A DNA stretch of 44,226 nucleotides. Origin: Actinobacteria bacterium RBG_16_68_21. GTDB taxonomy: Bacteria > Actinomycetota > Acidimicrobiia > Spongiisociales > UBA11373. The DNA lies in contig MELR01000007.1 in the NCBI GenBank assembly GCA_001767695.1, positions 118,885 through 163,110 on the forward strand, given 5' to 3'. The notes beneath the pieces are model-generated. The model saw only the letters and a list, made by a program, of their open reading frames with translations. It was not told where the DNA came from and did no database searches. The translations under genes were made by a program, and so were the position numbers. Every line of letters starts with the position of its first letter. The first letter of the stretch is position 1. Below are positions 31,250 to 39,998 of the stretch, piece by piece.

Positions 31250-34200
31250 TCGCCTTCTCGCCGACACCGGAGCAGCAGGCGGTGATCGGATTTCCCCTCG
31301 CCCCGCTGCGGGTCGCCGCCGGCGCCGGGTCGGGCAAGACCGCAACGATGGCGATGCGGCTGGCCCACTTCGTCGCCTCCGGGACCATCGAACCTGAGCA
31401 GGCCCTCGGGATCACCTTCACCAACAAGGCCGCCGGAGAACTCGCCGATCGGGTGCGCCGCACGATCCCCGAGGCGGCCGCCGAGGGGCGCGAGGTAGAG
31501 ATCACCACCTACCACGGGTTTGCCCACTCGCTGCTCAGCGAGTTCGGCCCCCTCGTCGGGGTGCCGCGCGGAGTCCGGATCGTGACCCCCGGGTACACCC
31601 GCCAGCTGATTCGCGACGCCATCGGGACGGCGCCCCGCCCCACACTCGACCTCACCCAGCCGGGCCGAGTGGTCGACCGGGTGGCGCGGCTCGCCTCGGC
31701 TCTCGGCGACCATCTCCGCCGGGCGGGCGACCTGGTCGGTCTCGGTGAGGGCGAGGTGGCCGCCGAGAGAAACGCTCTCGCCGCGGTGCTCGAGGAGTAC
31801 CAGCGGCGCAAGCAGCGCCTGGGAGTGGTTGACTTCGCCGATCTCGTCGCCCTCGCTCACCGCCTGGTCACCGAGCAGGAGGGCCTGGCGGAGCGCATCC
31901 GCGACCGCTACCGAATCGTCCTGCTCGACGAGTATCAGGACACCAACCCCGGCCAGCGTGAACTGCTCCGGGCGGTCTTCGGACGAGGGTTCCCCGTCAC
32001 CGCCGTCGGCGACACCGACCAGACCATCTACGAGTGGCGGGGAGCATCCCCCGACAACTTCGAACATTTCGGAGATCACTTCCCGCGGAACGATGGTCGG
32101 CCAGCCGAGTCGCGGAACCTGTCGGTCACCTGGCGCAACGACCGGGCGATTGTCACCATCGCCAACGAGGTGCGGGCTCGACTCGCCTCGCCGGGACCCC
32201 TCGAGGCGCTGGCGGCCCGTCCCGGCGCCGACACCGGCGAGGTGGTCGCCCACTGGGCGCACTCTGCCCGCGCCGAGGCGGCATGGATCGCCGGAGAGGC
32301 GCAACGGCGCCACGACGAGGGGACCGCGTGGAGGGAGATGGCCGTCCTGTTCCGCAAGCACCGCCAGATGGCCCAGGTGCGGGATGCGCTCGTGGAACTG
32401 GGTATTCCGGTCGAGGTGGCCTCGCTGGGGGGCCTGCTCGAGGTGCCGGAGGTGGTCGACCTCCACTGCTGGTTGCGCATCCTCGGCCGGCCCGACGATG
32501 CCGTCGCCCTCGCCCGGATACTCACCGGCCCGCACCACCGCCTCGGTCTCGGTGACCTGGCGCCGCTGGCGCGCTGGGTGAGCGCCCGGAGACATGCCGA
32601 GATCGACGACGACACCGCCATCGGATGGGCGCTGCTCGAAGCCGTGGACGAGTTGGAGTCGGTCACCGGACTCTCCGCCGAGGCCCGCGGCCGGCTCGCC
32701 GGGTTTCGCCGTCTGTACCGCGACCTCCTGTCGACGGCTCAGGGAGTGAGCCTCGTGGAGTTGTGTCGAATCGTGCTCGACGCCACCGGTGCCTGGCAGG
32801 AGGTCGACGCGCTCGACGACGCCGCCCGTCTCTCCACCCGGCTCAATCTGTACCGGTTCCTCGACCTTGCCGAGGAATGGAGCCCTCTCGAGGGAGGTCC
32901 GTCGCTGCCGGCGTTTCTCGACCACCTCGACCTGCTCGCCGACGAGGCGTCATCCGGGGAACTCGACACGGCCAGGGTGAGCGGGGAGGATGCGGTGCCC
33001 CTGCTCACGGTCCATCGCGCCAAGGGCCTGGAGTGGGACGTCGTGTTTCTCCCCGCCTTGTGCAAGGACATCTTCCCGTCGCGGGTGATCCAGTACGAGG
33101 ATCCGTTGTCGGTGGCTTCGGTGATGCCCTACGAGCTCCGCCTCGATGGTGGAGCGCTTGTGCCCCTGCCGGAGGAGTCAGCCGACCGCAAGACGATCCT
33201 CAAGACGGCGCACGACGAGCAGGAGTGGAGAACCGCCTACGTGGCGGTCACCCGGGCGCGCCACGCCGTGATCGCCTCGGGGGCCTTCTGGATGGGCGGT
33301 GTCAAACCGCGAGCCCCCAGCCCCCTGTTCGAGATGATCGACGCCGCCGCCGGAGACGATCCCCGTCGCTGTCACGACCGCGGAGTTCGGCCAGAAGACA
33401 GCATCTCCAATGACACTCTGCCGGCTCCCGATCCCACCTTCGACCAGGGCTGGAGGGCCGCCCTGGCCGCGGCGGCCACCGATGCCGGCTTGGCCGGCCG
33501 ACTGGCACACGCCGCCGGCATCGGCGAGGCATACGATGGGGCGGTGGGACAGCTGCAGATGAAGCTCGCCGGTCTGCCGGCCGCAGGCGAGCCGCCGCCC
33601 GTCGAAGCGGCCTTCCGCACCTCGGTGACCGCGCTCGTGACCCTGGCGGGCTGCCCCCTGCGATTCAGATGGAGCGAGGTAGACCGGCTGCCCCGGCGTC
33701 CCACCGCGGCGGCCCGTCGCGGCGTCGAGATCCATCGCAAGATCGAGTTGCACAACCGCGGCTCGCTGGCTCTCGACGAGGCAGACGCCGGCTTCTACGA
33801 CTCGGTCGGCGAGCAATCCGAGCCGGTCGGCACCGCCTTCGGGCGCTTCAAGGCGTCGCGATTCGCCGCGCAGCGGCCGCTGCTCATCGAGGCGCCGTTC
33901 GATCTCGATGTGACGGGAGCCCGGGTCTCCGGCCGGATCGATGCGGTGTACCAGGACGAGCCGGGAACATGGGAGATCGTGGACTTCAAGAGCGGGCGTC
34001 CCGGAGGCGATGATTCGCGCCGGGTGCAGCTCGAGGCGTACGCCGTCGCCGCCACCGAGGCGGGTCTGCTCGGTGGCATGACCCCCGAGACTCTCAAGGT
34101 CACCTTCGCCTACCTCGGCGCCGACCAGATCGTCGAGATCGGAGAGAACGTCGACGACGCGTGGCTCGACGACGCCCGGCGGCATCTGGGGGCACTCGTC

Positions 34201-34311
34201 GCCACCGCCACTTCGGGGACCTATCCCGCCACCTCGTCTGCCGGGTGCCGCTACTGCGACTTCCTACAGCTCTGCACGGCGGGCCGGTCATGGCTCGAGG
34301 AGCACCCATGA
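31246..34311 (+). CDS. AdnB-like helicase-nuclease subunit
   Basis: A 1021-residue protein whose ATG overlaps the previous stop (ATGA). The N-terminal motor is a canonical UvrD-like helicase: Walker A GAGSGKT at 26-32, GITFTNKAAGELADRV, LLDEYQDTNPGQRELL, GDTDQTIYEWRGA, VHRAKGLEWDVVFLP and YVAVTRARHA. The C-terminal nuclease has RGVEIHRKIELH, GRIDAVYQ, EIVDFKSG, and cysteines in LAGCPLRFRW plus 1001, 1004 and 1010 (CRYCDFLQLC). The motor is closer to the family consensus than that of its partner, in line with AdnB being the lead motor in mycobacteria. The pair should act together at double-strand ends. The stop overlaps plsY. Confidence 0.84.
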   Translation: MIAFSPTPEQQAVIGFPLAPLRVAAGAGSGKTATMAMRLAHFVASGTIEPEQALGITFTNKAAGELADRVRRTIPEAAAEGREVEITTYHGFAHSLLSEFGPLVGVPRGVRIVTPGYTRQLIRDAIGTAPRPTLDLTQPGRVVDRVARLASALGDHLRRAGDLVGLGEGEVAAERNALAAVLEEYQRRKQRLGVVDFADLVALAHRLVTEQEGLAERIRDRYRIVLLDEYQDTNPGQRELLRAVFGRGFPVTAVGDTDQTIYEWRGASPDNFEHFGDHFPRNDGRPAESRNLSVTWRNDRAIVTIANEVRARLASPGPLEALAARPGADTGEVVAHWAHSARAEAAWIAGEAQRRHDEGTAWREMAVLFRKHRQMAQVRDALVELGIPVEVASLGGLLEVPEVVDLHCWLRILGRPDDAVALARILTGPHHRLGLGDLAPLARWVSARRHAEIDDDTAIGWALLEAVDELESVTGLSAEARGRLAGFRRLYRDLLSTAQGVSLVELCRIVLDATGAWQEVDALDDAARLSTRLNLYRFLDLAEEWSPLEGGPSLPAFLDHLDLLADEASSGELDTARVSGEDAVPLLTVHRAKGLEWDVVFLPALCKDIFPSRVIQYEDPLSVASVMPYELRLDGGALVPLPEESADRKTILKTAHDEQEWRTAYVAVTRARHAVIASGAFWMGGVKPRAPSPLFEMIDAAAGDDPRRCHDRGVRPEDSISNDTLPAPDPTFDQGWRAALAAAATDAGLAGRLAHAAGIGEAYDGAVGQLQMKLAGLPAAGEPPPVEAAFRTSVTALVTLAGCPLRFRWSEVDRLPRRPTAAARRGVEIHRKIELHNRGSLALDEADAGFYDSVGEQSEPVGTAFGRFKASRFAAQRPLLIEAPFDLDVTGARVSGRIDAVYQDEPGTWEIVDFKSGRPGGDDSRRVQLEAYAVAATEAGLLGGMTPETLKVTFAYLGADQIVEIGENVDDAWLDDARRHLGALVATATSGTYPATSSAGCRYCDFLQLCTAGRSWLEEHP

Positions 34312-34916
34312 TCTGGTGCCTCCTGATCGGTTACGTCATCGGCAGCATCCCGAGTGCCGACGCGGTCGGACGGGCTCGCGGCATCGATCTCCGCCTCACC
34401 GGCAGCGGCAATCCGGGGGCGGCCAATGCCCTCAGGGTGGGTGGACCCGGTATGGCGGCCACCGTGCTCGCGCTCGACCTCGTCAAGGGAGCCGCCGCCG
34501 CCTTGATCGGAAGGAAGATCACCGGCGATGCCGGTGGGGTGGCGGCGGCGGTCATGGCCATCTGGGGGCAGGTGGCCAATCCGTGGCATGGCTTCAAGGG
34601 AGGCAAGGGCCTCGGAGTGACGGGAGGAGCCACGGCCGTCCTCTGGCCGCCCGGTGTGGTCGTCGTCGCTCCGATCATCGCCTTGACCGCCAAGACTCTC
34701 GGCGCGGCGGTGGCCGGCCTCGCGGGGATCACCACCCTGTTCGCCCTGTCGATCGTCTGGGCGGCCGATGGATGGCCCGTCGCATGGGGGATCGCCCCCG
34801 ACGATGCGCTCGTGTGGTTCACGATCTGGGTGGGGGTGCTGACGGCACCCAAGTTCATCGCGGCACTGCTCGAGCGCTTCCGCACCCGGGCGCGCCGGTC
34901 ATCCCCCGGGCGGTGA
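34308..34916 (+). CDS. plsY: Glycerol-3-phosphate acyltransferase PlsY
   Basis: A 202-residue membrane enzyme that uses acyl-phosphate (made by PlsX) to acylate glycerol-3-phosphate at position 1. The signature GSIPSADAVGRARGIDLR is followed by GSGNPGAANALR and by HGFKGGKGLGV, the conserved cytoplasmic loops. About five transmembrane segments are visible. The ATG overlaps the adnB-like stop as ATGA and follows GAGGAG. The last 16 nt overlap the convergent broken ORF behind dtd. Confidence 0.94.
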   Translation: MIWCLLIGYVIGSIPSADAVGRARGIDLRLTGSGNPGAANALRVGGPGMAATVLALDLVKGAAAALIGRKITGDAGGVAAAVMAIWGQVANPWHGFKGGKGLGVTGGATAVLWPPGVVVVAPIIALTAKTLGAAVAGLAGITTLFALSIVWAADGWPVAWGIAPDDALVWFTIWVGVLTAPKFIAALLERFRTRARRSSPGR

Positions 34917-35046
34917 GGCCGCGAACGTGGCGCGCAATCCCTCGATCAGCTGTGCCTTCTCGGCATCGGAGAGAGCCGACCGCGGATGAGGCGCCCGGTA
35001 GTAGAGCGTTCCACGGTAGATCGGTCTCTGCGCGGCCCGGGTCCAT
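34899..35046 (-). pseudogene. Small frameshifted ORF behind dtd
   Basis: The dtd stop overlaps an ATG (TGATG at 35048-35044), the usual coupled-start arrangement, but the frame from that ATG is poor in coding signal. The strong coding frame is the dtd frame itself: after the TGA it reads about 49 codons of high third-position G+C, including RPIYRGTLYYRAPHPRSA and SDAEKAQLIEGLRATFA, to the TGA at 34901-34899, with no start codon near its beginning. A one-base deletion in the run ACCCGGGCC near 35038 would join the ATG to this frame. The other possibilities are a decayed gene or stop-codon readthrough. Confidence 0.4.
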
Positions 35047-35501
35047 CAGCGGACCGCGCCGTCCACCACCTCGATGACCAGGGTCACCGGCCCGTCGTTG
35101 ACCAGATCGACCTCCATGTGCGCGCCGAACCTGCCCGACTGGACGGGAATCCCCGCGGAGGCGATGGCGGTGGCAACTGCATCCACCAGCCGAGACGCCG
35201 CGGCGGGGTCCTCGGCGGCGGTGAAAGAGGGGCGTCGGCCACGCTTCAAATCGGCGAGCAGGGTGAACTGGCTGACGACGATCACCGATCCGCCGGCGTC
35301 GCCGACGGAGAGATTCATCTTGCCGTCCGGGTCGGTGAAGATCCTCAGCGCGGCAACCTTGGCTCCCAGGGCTGCGGCATCGGCTTCGGTGTCTCCAACG
35401 GCGACGCCCACGAGGACCAGCAGGCCGCAACCGATCGACGCCGTTGCTGCGCCGTCCAGCCGGACCTCGGCCTGCGTCACCCTCTGGATCACCGCTCGCA
35501 C
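35046..35501 (-). CDS. dtd: D-aminoacyl-tRNA deacylase
   Basis: A 151-residue enzyme that frees tRNA from wrongly attached D-amino acids. The two diagnostic motifs are present: SQFTLLAD (SQFTLxx) at about 97-104 and NDGPVT near the C-terminus (NxGPxT), together holding the cross-subunit Gly-cisPro site. The start is a GTG giving MRAVIQRVTQAEVRLDG. A minus-strand TAGGCT at 35514-35509 is 7 nt before it, so the leader is probably absent. The C-terminus is a few residues longer than usual before its TGA. Confidence 0.94.
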   Translation of the reverse strand: MRAVIQRVTQAEVRLDGAATASIGCGLLVLVGVAVGDTEADAAALGAKVAALRIFTDPDGKMNLSVGDAGGSVIVVSQFTLLADLKRGRRPSFTAAEDPAAASRLVDAVATAIASAGIPVQSGRFGAHMEVDLVNDGPVTLVIEVVDGAVR

Positions 35502-35597
35502 AGCACCGAGCCTATTCGCAGACTCCTCGCGGCGGCTTCACGATTCCCGAACACTTCCTCCCCATTCTTCGACGGAGACGCGAAGAGGAGGGTGTCG

Positions 35598-36074
35598 ATG
35601 CGCAGCAGATGGATGGTGGTAATGGCGGCGGTGCTCGGGCTGCTCATCCCGACGGGGATCGCCCAGGCTCTCGACGAGGGCACCGGGACGGTGACGGAGG
35701 TCGCCATCGATGGGGCCGGCAAGCTGGTCGCTCACGGCCGGGGCCATGTCGAGGTGGTGGGATCGGGATGGTTGCGACTGGCGATGGTCGGCGACGTGAC
35801 GATCACGGCCGGGGAGGACGCGACCGTGAAGATCCGCTCGTTCGGCACGGACGCCTTCGAAGAGGCAGCCACCAACACGACGATCGACCGATTCGCCGGA
35901 TTGATCGTGGTGCGTGGCTCGGACTTCCAGGTGTCGGCCGACGGGAGGTTCCGCTCGATCGCGGCCAAGGGTGAGGGTGTCGCCTTCCTCCAGGGCCGGG
36001 GCCGGTATCGGGCCAGTGGCGGGTACTTCGGTACCTGGACGGGTCCGGGGGCCCGGATCGCCTACAGCAGTTGA
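35598..36074 (+). CDS. Small exported protein of unknown function
   Basis: A 158-residue protein begun at ATG 35598 behind GAGGAGGG. It has a clear signal peptide: MRSRWMVVMAAVLGLLIPTG, then AQA as a cleavage site near residue 24. The mature part is rich in short beta strands with many Gly, Val and Thr, for instance VEVVGSGWLRLAMVGDVTIT, and ends in RGRYRASGGYFGTWTGPG. It resembles a small beta-sandwich or autotransporter-like adhesin fold, but no family is recognised. No Cys is present. It converges on the CPA2 antiporter gene. Confidence 0.72.
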   Translation: MRSRWMVVMAAVLGLLIPTGIAQALDEGTGTVTEVAIDGAGKLVAHGRGHVEVVGSGWLRLAMVGDVTITAGEDATVKIRSFGTDAFEEAATNTTIDRFAGLIVVRGSDFQVSADGRFRSIAAKGEGVAFLQGRGRYRASGGYFGTWTGPGARIAYSS

Positions 36075-36079
36075 GCGCC

Positions 36080-36118
36080 GGCCGGGTCCGCGGGCAGGGA
36101 TGCCCGCCGGGCCCGGCC
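36080..36118. terminator. Nested hairpin between convergent genes
   Basis: GGCCGGG (36080-36086) pairs with CCCGGCC (36112-36118), and inside it GCGGGCA pairs with TGCCCGC around GGGA. It fills most of the 54-nt gap between the exported protein gene and the CPA2 antiporter stop, so it is probably a bidirectional terminator. Confidence 0.65.
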
Positions 36119-36128
36119 GTTGGCGTCT

Positions 36129-37373
36129 TCAGTCCGTTTCACCGACCCGGTTGGTGCGCAACGAACTGCCGCGGGGTGCGCGGTCGATCGGTGGGGCGAG
36201 CAACCGGAAGCTCACCGGGGAGACGATGGCCGACACCGCGACGAGCATGATCGCTCCAGCGCGCAGGCCGCTGGAGAGCAGCCCGAGGTCGAGCCCGAGA
36301 TCGGCGAGGGCGATGATCACCGACAGCTGGCCGGCGAGGAGGAGCCCCGAAGCAAGAGCCTCCCGCAGAGGAAAGCGCCGCAAGACGAGCAGCAGTGACG
36401 GCGCCACCTTGACGACGAAGGCGATGATGATGAGGGCGAGAGCCTGCTGCAACACCCGCCGGTCGCCGAGTTCGTCGAGAGGGAATTCGACTCCCACGTT
36501 GATGAAGAACACCGGGATGAAGAATCCGTAGGAGAACCCGTTGAGCTGCTCCTCGAGCGAACCCCGGTCGCGGAATACGAAAGTGAACACTGCACCGGCG
36601 AGGAACGCTCCGAGAATCGCTTCGATGTCGAGAAGCGCCGAGAGGCCCACGAACACGAACAGCATGGCGAGACTCGCCCTGGTTCCCATCTCGGCCGGGT
36701 CGTCGGCCCGGAACAGCCGCTCGAAGCGCTCCGGGTGCCACCAGGCCGCGCGGCGCAACAGGACGAGCACCAGGAGGATCACGGCCGCCAAGACGGGGAT
36801 CGACAGCAGATCGAATCCGAGACCCACCTCGGCGATGACGCTGAGCACCGCGATGCCGATGATGCTCGCCACCTCGGCGAACACCGCAGTGATGAGGATC
36901 ATCTGACCGAGGCGGGTCGTAGTGCGCCGGGTGTCCCGGAGGGCGGGAGCCACAAGGCCGAGAGCCGCCGAAGAGATCAGGAACGTGACGAAGAGCCGCT
37001 GATTGATCGTCTGGTGATCGAGAAACCCGGCGCCGATGTACGCCGCCCCCACGAACGTGGCGAACAAGACCAAGCCGGTGATGATCTGCCGTCTTCCCTG
37101 CCGCTCGAGACGTGCGAAGTCGATCTCCAGGCCCGCCAGGAACATCAGGAGGAACAGGCCGAACTCGGCGAGGAACCCGAGAAGCGGCTCGCCGGGGGCG
37201 ATCAACCCCGACACGGGACCGGCCACGATCCCGAAGAGGATCTCCAGCACGATCGCTGGCATGCGCAGCCTCCCCGCCACGAGCGGTATCACGAACGCGG
37301 CGGCAGCGATGGCGATGACGGTCGCCGGGGTGGCGATGCCCCCACTGCCTCCCGCGGCGACCTGAGCGATCAC
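36129..37373 (-). CDS. CPA2-family cation/proton antiporter
   Basis: A 414-residue membrane protein with about 12 transmembrane segments, of the KefB/GerN-like CPA2 group exchanging K+ or Na+ for H+. Characteristic stretches: LLMFLAGLEIDFARLE, LGAFLAGAVFTFVF and FFIPVFFINVGVEF (the conserved F-P-V-F-F-x-x-G region). The start is the GTG 37373 overlapping the stop of the RCK-USP gene (GTGA). No cytoplasmic RCK domain is attached; the upstream gene appears to supply it in trans. Confidence 0.88.
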   Translation of the reverse strand: MIAQVAAGGSGGIATPATVIAIAAAAFVIPLVAGRLRMPAIVLEILFGIVAGPVSGLIAPGEPLLGFLAEFGLFLLMFLAGLEIDFARLERQGRRQIITGLVLFATFVGAAYIGAGFLDHQTINQRLFVTFLISSAALGLVAPALRDTRRTTTRLGQMILITAVFAEVASIIGIAVLSVIAEVGLGFDLLSIPVLAAVILLVLVLLRRAAWWHPERFERLFRADDPAEMGTRASLAMLFVFVGLSALLDIEAILGAFLAGAVFTFVFRDRGSLEEQLNGFSYGFFIPVFFINVGVEFPLDELGDRRVLQQALALIIIAFVVKVAPSLLLVLRRFPLREALASGLLLAGQLSVIIALADLGLDLGLLSSGLRAGAIMLVAVSAIVSPVSFRLLAPPIDRAPRGSSLRTNRVGETD

Positions 37374-38812
37374 GGTGCCGCCGGCACGACGAGCACGCTC
37401 TGCTCGACCCGCTGCAGGAGGTGGCCGACGATCCCCGGAGCGACGACCGAAGGACTCCGCTGCCCCGAGCCGAGCACGAGGAGGTCGGCGGATCCCGTCG
37501 CCGTTTCGATCACCCGCACCGGGTTCCCGTGTTTCAGCAGCCGTCGCACCGGTACATCGAGCACCGATGCTTCCTCGCGCAATCCGGCGAGGGCCCGCAC
37601 CGAGGCATCGCGGTGATCCGAGCCGACGAGAAACACCGGGGGGACGACCGCTACCCCGATGACCGTGCCCTTGCTGTGTCCGGCGATATCGAGTGCGGCT
37701 CTGGCGGCGGCGAGGCCACTCGGCGTCTCCCGGGCGGGAGCAACGATCGACCGGTATGGGTTCGTGCCCCGGGAATACAGGACCGGACGGCGCCACTTGG
37801 CGGAGCGCCGCAGCAGCCTGGCAGCCTTGGCCCGGCCGAGCCGCGACCCCGGCGGAGTCGCCAGGACGACCACGCCGATGCTTTCGACGGCGATCACTCC
37901 CCCGAGCTTCTTGACCGGATCGCCGTCGACCGGGTGGAATCTCAGATCGACGCCCTCGGAGAAGTCGCTCACCGTCCCGAGCATCGCCGCGATCTCGAGC
38001 GCCTCCGACTCATCCCTCACCTTCGCCGGATCGCGATGCGCCACGACGAGCAGGTGAGCCGGGCTGTTTCTCGTGATCTCCAGCGCCTCGCCGAGGGTCT
38101 CGCCGAGATCGTCCGGGGTGTCGACGGCCACCAGCACGCCTTTGCCGAAGTCGAGCGGGAACCTCGCCTCGCCGGCAGTGAAGGTGCGCACGATCCGGGA
38201 GAAGTCACTCGCCGCGCCCACCACCGTCACCAGATCGTTTGTCTCCAGCACGGTGTCGCCGTGAGGGACGATCAGCGTGTCGCCGCGTAGCACCGCGGCA
38301 ACCAGCCAGGTCCCGGAGGACAGTTCCCGCAGCGACATGCCCCGGACGGGGCTGTTCTCGGCGATGCGGACCTCGAGCGCCTCCGCCCGGCCGCCGGCAA
38401 ACGGAGTCGACGAAACCCTCCGCGGCTCGAGGCTGCTTTCCAACCGGCGAGCGGCAAGAGAATCGGGGGCAAACGCGGAGACCCCGAGTTCCCGGTAGCG
38501 ATCGAGGTGCTCGGGATCCGCCGCCAAGGCCGTCACCCGCACCATCCCCGCCTGCAAAGCGAGCCGACACACCTCGAGGTTCACATCGTCGTCGGGTGCC
38601 GCGGCGACGACGGCATCGGCCTCACTCAGACGCGCACGCTCCATGGTGACCCTGCTGGAACCATCTCCGACGATCACCTCGACATCCCGCACCGCCCTGG
38701 CCCGTTCCAGCAGTTGCGGATCGGTGTCGATCAGAGTCACCGTCCAACGTTCGCTGAGGCGCCTGAGCAGGTCTCTGGTGGCGCCGCGGGCGCCGACGAC
38801 GATCGCCCTCAC
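37370..38812 (-). CDS. RCK (TrkA-N/TrkA-C) protein fused to two USP domains
   Basis: A 480-residue cytoplasmic regulator. Residues 1-135 form a TrkA-N Rossmann domain (RAIVVGARGATRDLL, then IDTDPQLLERA and VIVGDGSS); the loop GARGAT departs from GxGxxG. Residues 140-225 are a TrkA-C domain (ENSPVRGMSLREL, PHGDTVLETNDLVTVVG). Residues 230-480 carry two universal-stress-protein-like repeats, the second ending in GSGQRSPSVVAPGIVGHLLQ, close to the ATP motif G2xG9xG(S/T). It begins at GTG 38812 behind GGAGGG and overlaps the antiporter gene. I infer ligand gating (NAD(H), ATP or c-di-AMP) of the antiporter; the ligand is not shown. Confidence 0.82.
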   Translation of the reverse strand: MRAIVVGARGATRDLLRRLSERWTVTLIDTDPQLLERARAVRDVEVIVGDGSSRVTMERARLSEADAVVAAAPDDDVNLEVCRLALQAGMVRVTALAADPEHLDRYRELGVSAFAPDSLAARRLESSLEPRRVSSTPFAGGRAEALEVRIAENSPVRGMSLRELSSGTWLVAAVLRGDTLIVPHGDTVLETNDLVTVVGAASDFSRIVRTFTAGEARFPLDFGKGVLVAVDTPDDLGETLGEALEITRNSPAHLLVVAHRDPAKVRDESEALEIAAMLGTVSDFSEGVDLRFHPVDGDPVKKLGGVIAVESIGVVVLATPPGSRLGRAKAARLLRRSAKWRRPVLYSRGTNPYRSIVAPARETPSGLAAARAALDIAGHSKGTVIGVAVVPPVFLVGSDHRDASVRALAGLREEASVLDVPVRRLLKHGNPVRVIETATGSADLLVLGSGQRSPSVVAPGIVGHLLQRVEQSVLVVPAAP

Positions 38813-38861
38813 GGTCCCTCCCCGTCTTCGAACCTGTCCGCAGCTGCATTATCGCGGATCG

Positions 38862-39938
38862 TCACACCGAGAACCGGACCTCGATGACATCACCCTCGGC
38901 GACGACGTAGTCCTTGCCTTCGAGGCGGACCCGCCCCGTGGCCTTGGCCGCATTCCACCCACCCGCCTCGATCACCGCCTCGATGGGTGTCACCTCCGCC
39001 CTGATGAAGCCCCGCTCGAGGTCGCTGTGGATCTTCCCCGCCGCCTCGGGTGCGGTCGCCCCCCGGCTCACCGTCCAGGCATGAGCCTCCTTGGGTCCGA
39101 TCGTGAAGAAGGAGAGCAGCCCGACCGCCGCATAGATGGCCCGCACCATCGTGGCCAGCGCTCCTTCCCCGAGACCTAGGCCTTCGAGCAGTTCGGTCCG
39201 GTCGGCCGGATCGAGCCGGGCCGCCTCCTCCTCGATGGCCGTCGAAAGGGTGACCACCACATCGCCGGCGGGGACGACAGACGTCACCGCCTCGCTGAGG
39301 GCGTCCGGGCCCGTCTCGCCTTCGGACACGTTGATCACCCACACGGTGGGCTTCAAGGTGAGGGGCGCCATGTCGCGAAACGCCGCCAGATCTTCCGCCG
39401 TCCACGAGCCGAGCCGCAGCGGGGTGCCGCCACCGAGGTGGTCGGCGGCGCGTTGCACCGAGGCGGCGAATGCCTTCTTGGCGGCATCGGATCCTGCTTC
39501 CTTGATGGCGCGTTCCGCCCGCCGGGCGAACACATCGGCATCGGCGATCGTCAGCTCGAGGAGCAACATCTCCGCCTGGGCGACCGGATCGGTACCGGAG
39601 TCGGAGTCCGTGACGGCCTCATCCTCGAACGTGCGCAGCACCCCGACCAGCGCCTCCATCTCGCGGAGACGCCCGAGGAACTGCCCACCGAAGCCGCCAC
39701 CAGATTGGCCGGCCATCGCCGGCAGGTCGAGCAGGTCGAGGGTCGCCCGCACGATCTTGGCGGAGTGCTCCACCGCGGCGGCGCGGTCGAGGCGATCGTC
39801 GGGAACCTTGGCCACGCCGATATTGGGCTCGGTGGTGGAGAAGGGGTGGGCCGCGGTCGGCGCGTCGAGGCCGGTCAGCGCATTGAACAGGGTCGTCTTG
39901 CCGACATTGGGGAGACCGAATATGCCAACGCGCGCCAC
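38862..39938 (-). CDS. ychF: Redox-regulated ATPase YchF
   Basis: A 358-residue Obg-family P-loop protein that prefers ATP to GTP and associates with ribosomes. The GTG start at 39938 gives MARVGIFGLPNVGKTTLFNA (P-loop GLPNVGKT at 8-15). The G2/G3 region PFSTTEPNIGVAKVPDDRLD and a coiled-coil insert follow; the C-terminal TGS domain holds FTIGPKEAHAWTV and KIHSDLERGFIRAEV. A minus-strand TACCAT at 39952-39947 ends 8 nt before the start, again leaderless. Length fits the family (about 360). Confidence 0.94.
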   Translation of the reverse strand: MARVGIFGLPNVGKTTLFNALTGLDAPTAAHPFSTTEPNIGVAKVPDDRLDRAAAVEHSAKIVRATLDLLDLPAMAGQSGGGFGGQFLGRLREMEALVGVLRTFEDEAVTDSDSGTDPVAQAEMLLLELTIADADVFARRAERAIKEAGSDAAKKAFAASVQRAADHLGGGTPLRLGSWTAEDLAAFRDMAPLTLKPTVWVINVSEGETGPDALSEAVTSVVPAGDVVVTLSTAIEEEAARLDPADRTELLEGLGLGEGALATMVRAIYAAVGLLSFFTIGPKEAHAWTVSRGATAPEAAGKIHSDLERGFIRAEVTPIEAVIEAGGWNAAKATGRVRLEGKDYVVAEGDVIEVRFSV

Positions 39939-39998
39939 CGCGGTAGATGGTAGCCGGGGCGGGCCGAGGGCCCGGTGGGCCGCCGTAGGATGCCGTTG

